64,000 nucleotides of DNA from Planococcus sp. 107-1. GTDB lineage: Bacteria; Bacillota; Bacilli; Bacillales_A; Planococcaceae. Made by a program: the position numbers and the translations under genes. Positions 27,701 to 35,192 of the stretch are shown here, piece by piece. Under the pieces are notes generated by a model. That model was given only the letters and a program-made list of their open reading frames with translations, was not told the DNA's origin and ran no database searches. The stretch spans positions 3,038,001 through 3,102,000 of the forward strand of contig NZ_CP090977.1 of assembly GCF_021513255.1 (NCBI RefSeq), written 5' to 3'. Numbering within the stretch: position 1 is the first letter of the stretch; each line of letters opens with the position of its first letter.

Positions 27701-27806
27701 CTGGAATTTCGCGCTGCGGCAATGTAGTGAATACATATACACCAATCAACATTAATATGAATATCAGGAATAAAAAAAGTTTTCCCCGCTCTAATATGTA
27801 TTTCAT
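24750..27806 (-). CDS. RND efflux pump (SwrC/AcrB family)
   Basis: A 1018-residue resistance-nodulation-division transporter, full length for the family. Visible: the first helix with IFILMLIGVYVFTTLPQREIPE, two large extracytoplasmic loops, the TM4 pair of aspartates in GILVDDSIVVNDN that carries protons, and a C-terminal helix bundle with VRNAVVLIDFVE. The Gram-positive SwrC type works without a membrane-fusion or outer-membrane partner, and none is present. The ATG at 27806 has AAAGGGG at 7 bp; an in-frame TTG 6 bp earlier is less likely. Upstream lie two TTGTATAA octamers 11 bp apart (27827-27845). Confidence 0.92.
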   Translation of the reverse strand: MKYILERGKLFLFLIFILMLIGVYVFTTLPQREIPETPPSLVLISTILPGAGPEEIENSITNPIEREIQKADGVASVQSISSNSASIITLEIEDGFDPDERVNEIQQQVQRATGQFPDQAQTPTVEKLDLTFPLVSYMFYGDEAELANMEEALAELSDEVESVDGVAGTTVKGLNSQQVLIELDTEQLAANQLQPFEVIESLQQANQPISLGTHDNGNEQLVLTVQQENGIEKLKALQVGSAAVPLEEVATIELVDQETEDIVTFEGESAISYTVFLKTAQDVPSVDKNVSEIIEAFTDELPAGVEAERYESQAENVNTIFEGLYVSLLIAVLAVLVVTTAGLTIYGAFTVALTVLASVLIGLIPIPLLGVDLNQISVIGLIIAIGILVDDSIVVNDNIQRRYKLGDSPLNGAITGVREVYPSIISSSLAIVVTFSPLLLLSGGNGAFIKALPSILITTIIASTVLSITLVPMMQYLKTKRKVKKISDTPGFLGKPLEWLAKVYSDKILRGVLKRPLLVGLSGLLVATGLLSLAFFTPFEFFPAADRKEVTMDVRLAEGTSIEETDEFLTELTEQLRNEDEHIDEISVFSGEGLPNLFASSMDNTGANTGQVAFRIDREQTTAADFIEKWQPELRERYPDAEIFLSTIVQGPPTGAPVTATISGVDLEELTAIRDSLKEKMLENGADVVTDDLGDEVPAIEYVPNSEALEENQIPLSTVTGQLQLLTQGVPLASIYEGQTPYDVVLKQAGIEAGEPIDLAQFQLPAAAEEGAPPGPPQFVGLDELLTAEETTSIAQVPHQNAERAITLKAFGEIEGFEDKMLETVDAEKEELPEGYEISTGGENSDQQAFFTEIGVLFLVVILLVYLVIAFQFKSFSLPFLVLLAVYLGISGAILGLFITQTPLSFLGVMGIVSLTGIVVRNAVVLIDFVETRRLSGDFEIKEAIMESGYARIKPIILTSVTSIVALIPVALTGDPLFEALAITIIAGLAFSSLFTLVMIPSLYLVFYRINHRKKKAA

Positions 27807-27826
27807 TTTCAAACCCCTTTCATGTT

Positions 27827-27845
27827 TTGTATAAGTATTGTATAA
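27827..27845 (-). promoter_or_regulatory. Two 11-bp-phased TTGTATAA repeats before the RND gene
   Basis: TTGTATAA occurs at 27827-27834 and 27838-27845; on the gene's strand this reads TTATACAA twice, 11 bp apart, ending about 20 bp before the start codon. Each contains TATACA, which fits the TnTACA core, and 11-bp direct repetition is the described arrangement of CarH operators. The same octamer forms the palindrome in front of the CarH-like gene at 17365. Confidence 0.45.
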
Positions 27846-27889
27846 CTAACTACTGACTATTTCCACAATTCAGCTCTAAATCCCCGTAA

Positions 27890-27926
27890 AAAGATGAATT
27901 GAGGAGAATTCCCTCAATTCATCTTT
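27890..27926 (-). terminator. Terminator of the 81-residue membrane protein gene
   Basis: AAAGATGAATTGAGG pairs perfectly with CCTCAATTCATCTTT around a 7-base loop. Confidence 0.85.
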
Positions 27927-28170
27927 AAAGAGGCTGTATCGTTTTTTGCTTGAGATAATATGCAATTGCAAAAATAGCAAGCGGCGGAACGATACATAAA
28001 CGGAACCAGATCCCTTGGCCGCCAAGAAAAATCGAGAGCATGGGGACCAAAAGTGCTGCTCCACTCCAAACCAAAGTTTTCCATGAATGTTTCCATAGAC
28101 CGTAAATGAACAAAGCAATTGAGACAATGACCAGCGCCCATAAGAGAATACCAACAAGGAAGAATCCCAT
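27925..28170 (-). CDS. Small membrane protein, unrecognised
   Basis: An 81-residue protein with three hydrophobic segments (LVGILLWALVIVSIALFIYG, LVWSGAALLVPMLSIFLGG, LCIVPPLAIFAIAYYL) and a short basic tail. A strong ribosome binding site (GGGAGGAG, 7 bp) precedes the ATG, and a perfect terminator follows. Overlapping readings in other frames lack these signals. No family recognised. Confidence 0.65.
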   Translation of the reverse strand: MGFFLVGILLWALVIVSIALFIYGLWKHSWKTLVWSGAALLVPMLSIFLGGQGIWFRLCIVPPLAIFAIAYYLKQKTIQPL

Positions 28171-28250
28171 TTTTTGCTCCTCCCGACCTGCTAACGGATG
28201 ATTTTCTACCCTATACCCTTTTCCTTACTTTTTTATACAACGAAATGTAA

Positions 28251-28285
28251 GAAAGCCGAACAGCAAGGATCTCCGTTCGGCTTTC
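28251..28285 (-). terminator. Terminator of the TraB-family gene
   Basis: AAAGCCGAAC pairs with GTTCGGCTTT directly downstream of the stop codon on the minus strand. Confidence 0.8.
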
Positions 28286-28290
28286 GCATG

Positions 28291-29457
28291 CTATAGATTT
28301 TTGATGAACAGGCGGATGACATCAGCGCCGCCAATGATATTCCCTGCTGCTGTCCCTAAATTGGTAAGGACCACAACCAGCAGAACGCGCGTGACTTTAT
28401 TGTCCCAGAAGCCTTTAATCGTAAATACGTCTTTTGAAAGAGTTTCAAAATCTCCGACATTCGGCCGGCGCACATACGCTTGGGCAAGGCCCGAGAACCA
28501 GCCTGCGGCCAGCAAAGGATGCAGCGCACCAATCGGTCCTCCGACAAATGCGGTCAAGATGGCAAATGGGTGGCCAAATGCGACCGCTGCCCCGATGGCA
28601 CCGAGCGATGCGGTCCACAGCACCCAGCTGATCGTTTGGTCGATTCCGGCTGCCGGATTGTTGTAAAACGTAATCGCAATTAATGCGACCAATACGAGCG
28701 GAATCATCCAGCCAATAATTTTCGGCCACTTCGACTTCTCCGGCACTTTTGACAGTTTCGCTAAATCATGTTCGTTATGGATTTCTTTAGTGATTCCCGG
28801 TACATGGGCCGCCCCAAGAACCGCCACGATTTTTTCGCCGGGAGCCTCTTTGATCTTCTGGGCCAAATACTGGTCCCGCTCATCAATAAGCGGCGTTTTC
28901 AACTTAGGAAAAGATTGTGTGAAATCGTCCAGCACAGCATTTAACGTATCTTGCGATTTCATCTTTTCTAGGTCTTCTTCTGAAATGGTTTCTTTGCTGA
29001 AGATGCTGAAAAACACCGAAGTCAGAAGCTGCGCTTTGCCCATAACGCCAAGATTTCCCCAAATCCGTGAGAAAGTCACTTGAATGTTCCGGTCAGCCAG
29101 CACCAGTTCAGCGCCTGTCGCTTTTGCCGATTCAATGCCTTGAATCATTTCCTGCCCCGGTTTGATGTCGAACTGATCAGCCAACCGGTTCTGGAAAGAA
29201 GAAATGGCCAAGTTCATCAATAACAGACTGGCTTTCTTTTCTTTTAGGACTTTGAAGATGTCCGTTTCTTTCCATTTGCTATTTTCAGTAACGGACTGGT
29301 AACGCTGTGCATCCAATTCGATGCACACCGAATCCGGGCGTTCCTGTTCAATGACGGTTTTTACTTGTTCCGCACTTTGCCGGGAAACGTGGGCCGTACC
29401 GATTAAAACAATCTCGCGGCCGTCCAGCTGAATGCGTGTAATATTTTCTTCCTGCAT
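28291..29457 (-). CDS. TraB/PrgY-family membrane protein
   Basis: A 388-residue protein. The N-terminal ~230 residues form the TraB domain, a likely membrane-tethered metallohydrolase of the Tiki/EreA superfamily: GTAHVSRQSAEQV near residue 20, CIELDAQRY, and the second conserved GAAHVPGI. The C-terminal ~150 residues hold four to five membrane helices (WMIPLVLVALIAI, WVLWTASLGAIGAAVAF). PrgY/TraB of Enterococcus reduces pheromone activity; for chromosomal copies in Bacillales the substrate is unknown. Single gene with its own terminator. Confidence 0.85.
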   Translation of the reverse strand: MQEENITRIQLDGREIVLIGTAHVSRQSAEQVKTVIEQERPDSVCIELDAQRYQSVTENSKWKETDIFKVLKEKKASLLLMNLAISSFQNRLADQFDIKPGQEMIQGIESAKATGAELVLADRNIQVTFSRIWGNLGVMGKAQLLTSVFFSIFSKETISEEDLEKMKSQDTLNAVLDDFTQSFPKLKTPLIDERDQYLAQKIKEAPGEKIVAVLGAAHVPGITKEIHNEHDLAKLSKVPEKSKWPKIIGWMIPLVLVALIAITFYNNPAAGIDQTISWVLWTASLGAIGAAVAFGHPFAILTAFVGGPIGALHPLLAAGWFSGLAQAYVRRPNVGDFETLSKDVFTIKGFWDNKVTRVLLVVVLTNLGTAAGNIIGGADVIRLFIKNL

Positions 29458-29591
29458 GAATTTACTTCCTTTATAGAACCTAATTTCCCCTCGCGCACTG
29501 CGTGAAAAGACTGTCTATTTCAATAATGAATCACATTGCCAAAAATATCAATGCCCGACTCTTCAGTTCTTCAACTTTCAAGGGTTCCCCG

Positions 29592-30440
29592 TCACAAATC
29601 ATTTGCGTTGAAGGTATCCCCGGCTTGAAGGTTACCGGCTTCAAAGCCTTTGTAGAACCAGTTCTTACGCTGTTCAGAAGTGCCGTGCGTGAAACTTTCA
29701 GGCACGACGTAGCCGCGCGAGCGCTGCTGGATCGTATCATCTCCGACTGCACTTGCAGCAGTCAGCGCTTCATCCAAATCCCCTTCTTCGAGAAGGTCCA
29801 TCCCTTGTGCATGGTGGGCCCAGACGCCGGCATAATAATCCGCTTGAAGCTCGAGCTTCACTTGCAGCTTATTGTATTCCTCTTCACTCAATTGATTTCT
29901 GAGCGGCTGGACTTCTTTCATGACCCCGAGCAAGTTCTGCACGTGGTGCCCGACCTCATGGGCGATTACGTAAGCCATCGCGAAATCACCGGGTGCTTGG
30001 AACTGATTCTGAAGCTCTTCATAAAAACTGAGGTCGATGTATAATTTCTGGTCTCCCGGACAATAAAACGGTCCGACTGCAGCCCCTGCTGTTCCGCAAG
30101 CAGAATTTACACTGCCATCGAAAAGCACTAAGGTCGGCTCCACGTACTCCAGGCCTTCCTCTTCAAAAACCTGCGCCCATACCGTTTCCGTATCCGCCAA
30201 GACAACTGCCACAAAATCGGATAGCTCTGCTTCCTGCTCGGTTTCCACGTAAGGTTCGTTTGTCTGCGTTCCGCCTGAATCTAAGCCATTCAATATCGCT
30301 CCTGGATCTCCGCCAAGAAATGCAACAAGCAGAACAATCAGCAATCCGCCAATTCCGCCGCCGGCAACTAGCTTACCGCCGCCTCCCGACCCACGCCTGT
30401 CTTCTACATTTCCACTCGCTTTTCTGCCTCGCCACTTCAT
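29592..30440 (-). CDS. YpfJ-like neutral zinc metallopeptidase
   Basis: A 282-residue protein of the YpfJ/neutral zinc metallopeptidase family. It has a cytoplasmic Arg/Gly-rich start (WRGRKASGNVEDRRGSG), one membrane segment (GGLLIVLLVAFLGG), then the conserved VNSACGTAGAAVGPFYCP with two Cys, and the HEVGHHVQNLLG zinc motif (HExxHH). The substrate is unknown. The ATG at 30440 has GGAG at 7 bp. Confidence 0.9.
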   Translation of the reverse strand: MKWRGRKASGNVEDRRGSGGGGKLVAGGGIGGLLIVLLVAFLGGDPGAILNGLDSGGTQTNEPYVETEQEAELSDFVAVVLADTETVWAQVFEEEGLEYVEPTLVLFDGSVNSACGTAGAAVGPFYCPGDQKLYIDLSFYEELQNQFQAPGDFAMAYVIAHEVGHHVQNLLGVMKEVQPLRNQLSEEEYNKLQVKLELQADYYAGVWAHHAQGMDLLEEGDLDEALTAASAVGDDTIQQRSRGYVVPESFTHGTSEQRKNWFYKGFEAGNLQAGDTFNANDL

Positions 30441-30499
30441 CAAACCACTCCTTCAACAACCTCTTTCTCCCGTTATACCCCTATTTACAAGTTTTCAAA

Positions 30500-31104
30500 T
30501 CAATACACGGAAAGCCGATATATCAAGAACCGTTCCCGAAGATTCTTTCCGGAAGAAGGCAATTCAATTTCTTCAGCCACTTCGAACGGAGTCCGCTGCG
30601 CCAAATAACCGATAAAGTCATCAGAAGGAAAAAATAAGATCAAGTCTATTTCCCTTGCTCTTTGTTCATATGATTTCATGATGTTATTGACAACCGCGAT
30701 GAAAATCTGAACAGAAAAGGGATTGAAGAAATAGAATTTATTATCTGTTTCTTCCACCTTGTATTCTTCAGCCAAACACTAGATAAATCGGATGCTTCCT
30801 CCTGTCTTCCGTTTCTTTTCATAAGCCTGTAAATTTTCTTGCGCCTGCTGATGAAAATCAGGATCCATTTCTATTCCGGCAGTTTGGGCTCCAAAGCGGT
30901 GATGAACGTAAAAGTTCAACCGCCCTTTCCGCTGCCAAAATCGACGAGCCGATCCGAAGAAGATAAGGAGTACCGGTCGAACAATTTATCAAGAAGCGAA
31001 TAAGGCGTCGGTTCATAGCGATTGTGATGAACCGATTCGGGAAACCCTTGCTGGATTTCCGACGTTTGGATAGTTAATTCCTTGTCTCTCCGCTGTTCTT
31101 CCAT
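30500..31104 (-). pseudogene. Class I SAM-dependent methyltransferase, disrupted
   Basis: The start (MEEQRRDKELTIQT, RYEPTPYSLLDKLFDRY) leads into the SAM-binding loop DRLVDFGSGKG. A single-base loss in the run of G near 30922 then shifts the frame, and the sequence continues as LNFYVHHRFGAQTAGIEMDP. An in-frame TAG at 30779-30781 replaces what was probably CAG (FIQCLAEEY in related proteins, from context). The remainder (NKFYFFNPFSVQIF, LPSSGKNLRERFLIY) is intact. The nonsense codon argues for real decay and not only an indel artefact. Confidence 0.8.
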
Positions 31105-31214
31105 AACACAGCTCCTTTCTTTTTAACTAAATCAAGTCAGCATGGCTTGCAATATTCCATTATTTTTGATATGGTCTAGCTAATTCAATATTTTCTTGCC
31201 CGGATATTCCGGGT

Positions 31215-31365
31215 GAGGATAGAGGTGCAAAGACCATCAGTACGCTTACCGAGGAGTATGGGATCCGTTGACGTTTGCTGAAAGGGGAATTTGCCGAAGC
31301 GATGAAAGGCTCATACTGGCTATCGCTGGTTCTGCATTGAATAAATGCTGAACTGTCATATAGGA
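31215..31365 (+). promoter_or_regulatory. Lysine riboswitch (L-box)
   Basis: The conserved L-box blocks appear in order: GATAGAGGTGC, ATCAGTA, GAGGAGTATG, AAAGGGGAATTTGCCGAAG, GAAAGGCTC, CTGGCTATCGCTGGTTCTGCA, and the closing AACTGTCAT (the longest block is split here for reading). It lies upstream of dapA and is followed by a terminator, so lysine should repress dapA by attenuation. Confidence 0.95.
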
Positions 31366-31392
31366 AACTATATGGAGGGCTATCTGACACAA

Positions 31393-31451
31393 AGAAACAA
31401 GCGCATGACATTGTTTCTATGGCAGCAACGAGACCCTCGTTGCTGCTTTTT
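31393..31451 (+). terminator. Riboswitch expression platform and terminator
   Basis: GCAGCAACGAG pairs with CTCGTTGCTGC (31422-31446) followed by TTTTTG. Just before it AGAAACAA and TTGTTTCT (31393-31418) can form another hairpin, a candidate switching element. Confidence 0.85.
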
Positions 31452-31516
31452 GTTTGTTAAAGACCGACCCGTTTACCTCTAAAAGCAAACCAAAAAAATG
31501 AGAAAAGGGTGGTACG

Positions 31517-32407
31517 ATGAATTTCGGACAAGTAGTGACAGCAATGGTGACGCCATTCGACGCACAAGGTGATATAGATTTTCAGGCAACCAAAAAACTA
31601 GTGGAGCATTTGATCGCGAACGGCACGGACGCGCTAGTCGTAGCCGGTACAACCGGTGAATCTCCTACGCTGTCAACGGATGAAAAAATTGAGCTATTTA
31701 AGTTTGTGGTTAAAATAACCGACGGACGCATCCCGGTCATTGCAGGCACAGGCTCTAACGATACGCGTTCTTCGCTTTCGCTCACGCGCGCAGCAGAAGA
31801 AATCGGCGTGGACGGCGTCATGCTCGTGACCCCATATTACAATAAACCTTCCCAGGAAGGCATGTTCCAGCATTTCCAAGCAATCGCCGCTTCAACGTTC
31901 CTGCCTGTGATGCTTTATAATATTCCAGGGCGCAGTGTCGTGAACCTGTCTCCTGAAACCACCATTCGCCTGTCTGCCATCAAAAACATCGTGGCGATAA
32001 AAGAAGCCAGCGGCGATCTGGATGCAGCAGCGGCAATTATTGAAAATACACCAGCTGACTTTGCGGTTTACAGCGGAGATGACGGCTTGACCTTGCCAAT
32101 GCTTTCAATCGGCGGACAAGGCATCGTTTCGGTTGCAGCCCATATTATCGGGAACGATATGCAAGAAATGATTACCCTGTTCAAAGGCGGCAATGTCCAA
32201 GAAGCGGCAGCTCTTCACCGTAAACTCTTGCCGGTGATGCATGCGTTATTTGCGGCGCCAAACCCGGTGCCTGTAAAAACAGCCTTGAACTTAAGCGGCA
32301 TAGAAGTTGGCGGTGTGCGTTTGCCAATGATCCCATTGAATGAGCAGGAACAGCAAGCTCTTCAGCACGTGCTTTCGGAAAGTCCAGCTAATCTTTCTAA
32401 ACTTTAA
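31517..32407 (+). CDS. dapA: 4-hydroxy-tetrahydrodipicolinate synthase
   Basis: A 296-residue TIM-barrel aldolase that condenses pyruvate and aspartate semialdehyde, the first committed step to lysine and cell-wall diaminopimelate. Catalytic residues are present: the Thr pair in GTTGESPTL (Thr45/46), Tyr134 in MLYNIPGR and Schiff-base Lys162 in IKEASGD. It stands alone here, whereas in Bacillus subtilis dapA lies in an operon with asd and dapG, and it is directly behind a lysine riboswitch. A second dapA elsewhere is possible. Confidence 0.95.
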   Translation: MNFGQVVTAMVTPFDAQGDIDFQATKKLVEHLIANGTDALVVAGTTGESPTLSTDEKIELFKFVVKITDGRIPVIAGTGSNDTRSSLSLTRAAEEIGVDGVMLVTPYYNKPSQEGMFQHFQAIAASTFLPVMLYNIPGRSVVNLSPETTIRLSAIKNIVAIKEASGDLDAAAAIIENTPADFAVYSGDDGLTLPMLSIGGQGIVSVAAHIIGNDMQEMITLFKGGNVQEAAALHRKLLPVMHALFAAPNPVPVKTALNLSGIEVGGVRLPMIPLNEQEQQALQHVLSESPANLSKL

Positions 32408-32424
32408 ATCCATTTCATTCAACG

Positions 32425-32464
32425 AAAAAACTGCTGAAGCAGCTTGATGCTTCAGCAGTTTTTT
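32425..32464. terminator. Terminator between dapA and rsbR-like gene
   Basis: AAAAAACTGCTGAAGCA pairs with TGCTTCAGCAGTTTTTT (loop GCTTGA); it serves both convergent genes. Confidence 0.9.
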
Positions 32465-33305
32465 ATGGATTGGCAGTAAGTTTTTTAAACGTTTGTTTCA
32501 AGCTGCCGCCAAGCGAAAGCTGGCTGACATCGATTCCCAGGCTGATCATCGTCTGTGCCATTTCCGGACGGATGCCGGTCAGCATGCTGTGCACGCCAAC
32601 CAGCCTTAATGACTGGGTCACTCGGATAATCTGCTCCGCTACTACCGCATCGACTTTAATGACCCCGGACAAATCAATAATCAAGGTTGAGATTTTTAAA
32701 CGGCTGGCTTCCAGTAAGGTCTTTTCCAATATGTACTGAGCCCGATCGATATCAATTTCTCCAATCAATGGCAAAATAGCGATTTGATCGTTGACAGGCA
32801 CCACCGGGGCAGACAATTTCATGAATTCATCCCGCGCATCGCTCAAGCTCTTCTGGTATGAATTGATATAGGCAAAGCTATAGGAATACGCCGCGTGATC
32901 CAAAAGTGTATGGAAATACTCCATAATTTCAAAAAGGTGCTCGAGCTTGATTTGATTGCGCAGCGCTTCGGTCTTAATGATCTTGCCGATATGCTTTCGG
33001 TAAAGAGATGTTTCTGCCAAAGCAGCATCAAGCGCCATATTTTGATCGAGAAAATAATTCCCGGTTTTTTCTCCCCAAACAGAAATTTCATCGTAAGCTG
33101 TTTGCGGATCCAAAAAATGTTCAAATGACTGGGCAAGCAAACCGATAAAGCCTGCGCGGAATTCAGTGACTGCATCGATAAAACCAGCGTATTCTTTCGC
33201 TTCTTCAAAACTGATGTCTTTAGAAACTTCTTCCTGTATCAATTCAGCGATGACATAGCGTTCTTCTTCCACCCGTTTGCCTAGCATTTTAATTTCTTTA
33301 TCCAT
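32463..33305 (-). CDS. RsbR-family STAS protein lacking both phospho-threonines
   Basis: A 280-residue stressosome-type protein: an N-terminal globin-like helical domain (1-150), the linker MKLSAPVVPV, and a STAS domain (~165-277: ILPLIGEID, TLIIDLSGV, GIRPEMAQTMISLG). In RsbRA of B. subtilis Thr171 and Thr205 are the RsbT phosphorylation sites; by position the equivalents here are Ile186 (GEIDIDRA) and Ala220 (KVDAVVA), so neither can be phosphorylated. The paralogue at 47252 has both Thr. It may be a structural or constitutive stressosome part. GGGGG precedes the ATG. Confidence 0.85.
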   Translation of the reverse strand: MDKEIKMLGKRVEEERYVIAELIQEEVSKDISFEEAKEYAGFIDAVTEFRAGFIGLLAQSFEHFLDPQTAYDEISVWGEKTGNYFLDQNMALDAALAETSLYRKHIGKIIKTEALRNQIKLEHLFEIMEYFHTLLDHAAYSYSFAYINSYQKSLSDARDEFMKLSAPVVPVNDQIAILPLIGEIDIDRAQYILEKTLLEASRLKISTLIIDLSGVIKVDAVVAEQIIRVTQSLRLVGVHSMLTGIRPEMAQTMISLGIDVSQLSLGGSLKQTFKKLTANP

Positions 33306-33441
33306 CCTGATCCCCCATGGTTTGAATTCAGTAGTGTTTTGAATCCATTATAACCGCCTTTCAGGTTCACGGCATACTTTTATTTAAAAGAAATTAAACC
33401 GTCTGCAAGCAAGCTTGACCAGCCACCCACACCTTCTATTT

Positions 33442-34380
33442 TTAAAATGCCGTCACCCGATTGCGGCCGCCCTTTTTCGAAGCATACAAGGCTTTATCTG
33501 CCCGGCTGTATAATGTGATGCCGTTATCTTTTTCCGAAAAAGATGCAAGGCCGATACTGACAGTGATTGCTGCATGGGCCCATTCATCCTGCTCCACACG
33601 CATTCGGATCTCTTCCGCTAAGCTTTTTGCCTGCAAGTGGTCAAACCCGGGCAATACGATGATAAACTCTTCTCCGCCAAGTCTTGCTACAATGCCAAAG
33701 GCTTCTGCTTCGCTCCGCAATTTATCAGCCAGTTCACGGAGCACCAAATCCCCTATATGATGGCCATATGTATCATTGACGTTCTTGAAAAAATCGATAT
33801 CGATCACCAATGCAGCGAGCGGCAATCCTTCTCGTGCCCGCCCAATTAAATTATCCATTTCCTTTTCCAAATAGCGCCGATTTTTCAAGCCGGTTAAAGG
33901 ATCCGTGTTTGCGAGATGCTTCAAGCCGCTATTAAGCTTTTCGAGTTCCAGCTGCTTCATTTCCACTTCCGAAAGAAGAGTCTGAAGCTTTGCATAAGCT
34001 TCCGCCGATTCCTGATTGATTCTTTCGGCCTTTTGCTTTGCCAAAAGCAGCTCCTTCTCGTATTCACCCCGGATGCTCATTTCGATCAACGCACATTCAA
34101 AAAAGCCATTCCGCTCAACGCTATTCATCAAAACCGGGATAGGCCCTTTCTGGCTTTTGATGGTGAGGGACATTTCAGTGACTTTTTTATGTAAAGTGAT
34201 GGCCGGCAAAAAATAAGTTTGGAAATAAACCATCGAAGCAACCGTCAATAGTTGATGTACATGCTCCGGAACTGCATCTTTTCCGATTATCTTTTTCATC
34301 TCTTCGTTCACTTCGATAATCCGGCATTCGTGGTCCATTACCAGGTAACCGAAGGGTGCCTGATTTAACCGTTCCTCCAT
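33442..34380 (-). CDS. PAS-GGDEF diguanylate cyclase
   Basis: A 312-residue protein: PAS-like domain (1-105, GYLVMDHECRIIEVNEEM), coiled coil (105-155), GGDEF domain (155-312) with DPLTGLKNRRYLE, DIDFFKNVNDTYGH and an intact active-site GGEEF at 235-239. It should make cyclic di-GMP. No inhibitory RxxD I-site precedes GGEEF (residues 226-229 are EAFG). It starts 11 bp after an RsbQ-like hydrolase gene, with the PAS domain as the probable receiver of the hydrolase signal, in the position that RsbP (PAS-PP2C) has in B. subtilis. Confidence 0.88.
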   Translation of the reverse strand: MEERLNQAPFGYLVMDHECRIIEVNEEMKKIIGKDAVPEHVHQLLTVASMVYFQTYFLPAITLHKKVTEMSLTIKSQKGPIPVLMNSVERNGFFECALIEMSIRGEYEKELLLAKQKAERINQESAEAYAKLQTLLSEVEMKQLELEKLNSGLKHLANTDPLTGLKNRRYLEKEMDNLIGRAREGLPLAALVIDIDFFKNVNDTYGHHIGDLVLRELADKLRSEAEAFGIVARLGGEEFIIVLPGFDHLQAKSLAEEIRMRVEQDEWAHAAITVSIGLASFSEKDNGITLYSRADKALYASKKGGRNRVTAF

Positions 34381-34391
34381 CTCGCTCGCCT

Positions 34392-35192
34392 CTATTCCTT
34401 CAAATACGCCTGGATGTGAGCGATGGTCTCTTCTGCATCACTTAAATGCGGATTATGTCCCTTGGCTTCCATGAGAACCAGTCGGCTGTTTTCAATTTTA
34501 GCATTTACGTAGCGCCCGACTTCAACCGGTGCAATCGCATCAAATTGAGTCTGCAGGATCAAGGTCGGAACTTTCACTTTCCCCAGCTCTTCCCGCATAT
34601 CGGACTTGAATGTAACTTCTGCAAATTGGCGCGCAATGACAGGATCATTCGAGCAAAGAATACTTTCGAAATCGTCTGTTAAAGTGGGCCGGTCGCTATT
34701 TTGCATGATGACAGGCGCCAAATACTTCGCCCATTCCTTATAATTCACTTCCATCATATCAAGCAATTCATCGATATCAGTTGGTTCAAACCCGCCTCGA
34801 TAACCTTCCTCGTTCATATAATAAGGCGAAGGCGCAATCATTATCAGTTTCGTGATCAATTCCGGACGTTCGTTCGATGCCAGCATGCCGATCATGCTGC
34901 TGACGGAATGGCCGACAAAGACTACATTCCGAAGATCCAAGGCGTCGCATAAATCGAATAGGTCCTGTTTATAGCCGTGCAGCGTACTGTAGCGTTCCGT
35001 CGAGTATTTCGATTTATCGCTTTTTCCCGATCCTACATAATCGAAAAGCACCACTCGGTATCGGCCTTCAAATGCTGGCGCAATACGATTCCATACATAT
35101 TGATCACATCCAAATCCATGGGCAAATACCAGTGTCTGCTTTCCTTCCCCTATAATCCGTACATTATTTCTTTTGATAATCGCTTCTTTCAC
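34392..35192 (-). CDS. rsbQ: RsbQ-like alpha/beta hydrolase
   Basis: A 266-residue alpha/beta hydrolase very similar to RsbQ: AHGFGCDQYVWN, LFDYVGSGKSD, FVGHSVSSMIGMLAS and the catalytic triad Ser96, Asp218, His246. RsbQ acts with the PAS domain of RsbP in energy-stress sensing and is related to plant KAI2/D14 receptors. Here the partner gene encodes a PAS-GGDEF protein, so the output is probably cyclic di-GMP rather than dephosphorylation of RsbV. The start is GTG with GGGAG at 9 bp. Confidence 0.88.
   Translation of the reverse strand: MKEAIIKRNNVRIIGEGKQTLVFAHGFGCDQYVWNRIAPAFEGRYRVVLFDYVGSGKSDKSKYSTERYSTLHGYKQDLFDLCDALDLRNVVFVGHSVSSMIGMLASNERPELITKLIMIAPSPYYMNEEGYRGGFEPTDIDELLDMMEVNYKEWAKYLAPVIMQNSDRPTLTDDFESILCSNDPVIARQFAEVTFKSDMREELGKVKVPTLILQTQFDAIAPVEVGRYVNAKIENSRLVLMEAKGHNPHLSDAEETIAHIQAYLKE

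Noticed and set aside
31160-31411. 83-residue minus-strand frame upstream of dapA
   Set aside because: It covers the lysine riboswitch; the conserved RNA explains the sequence.
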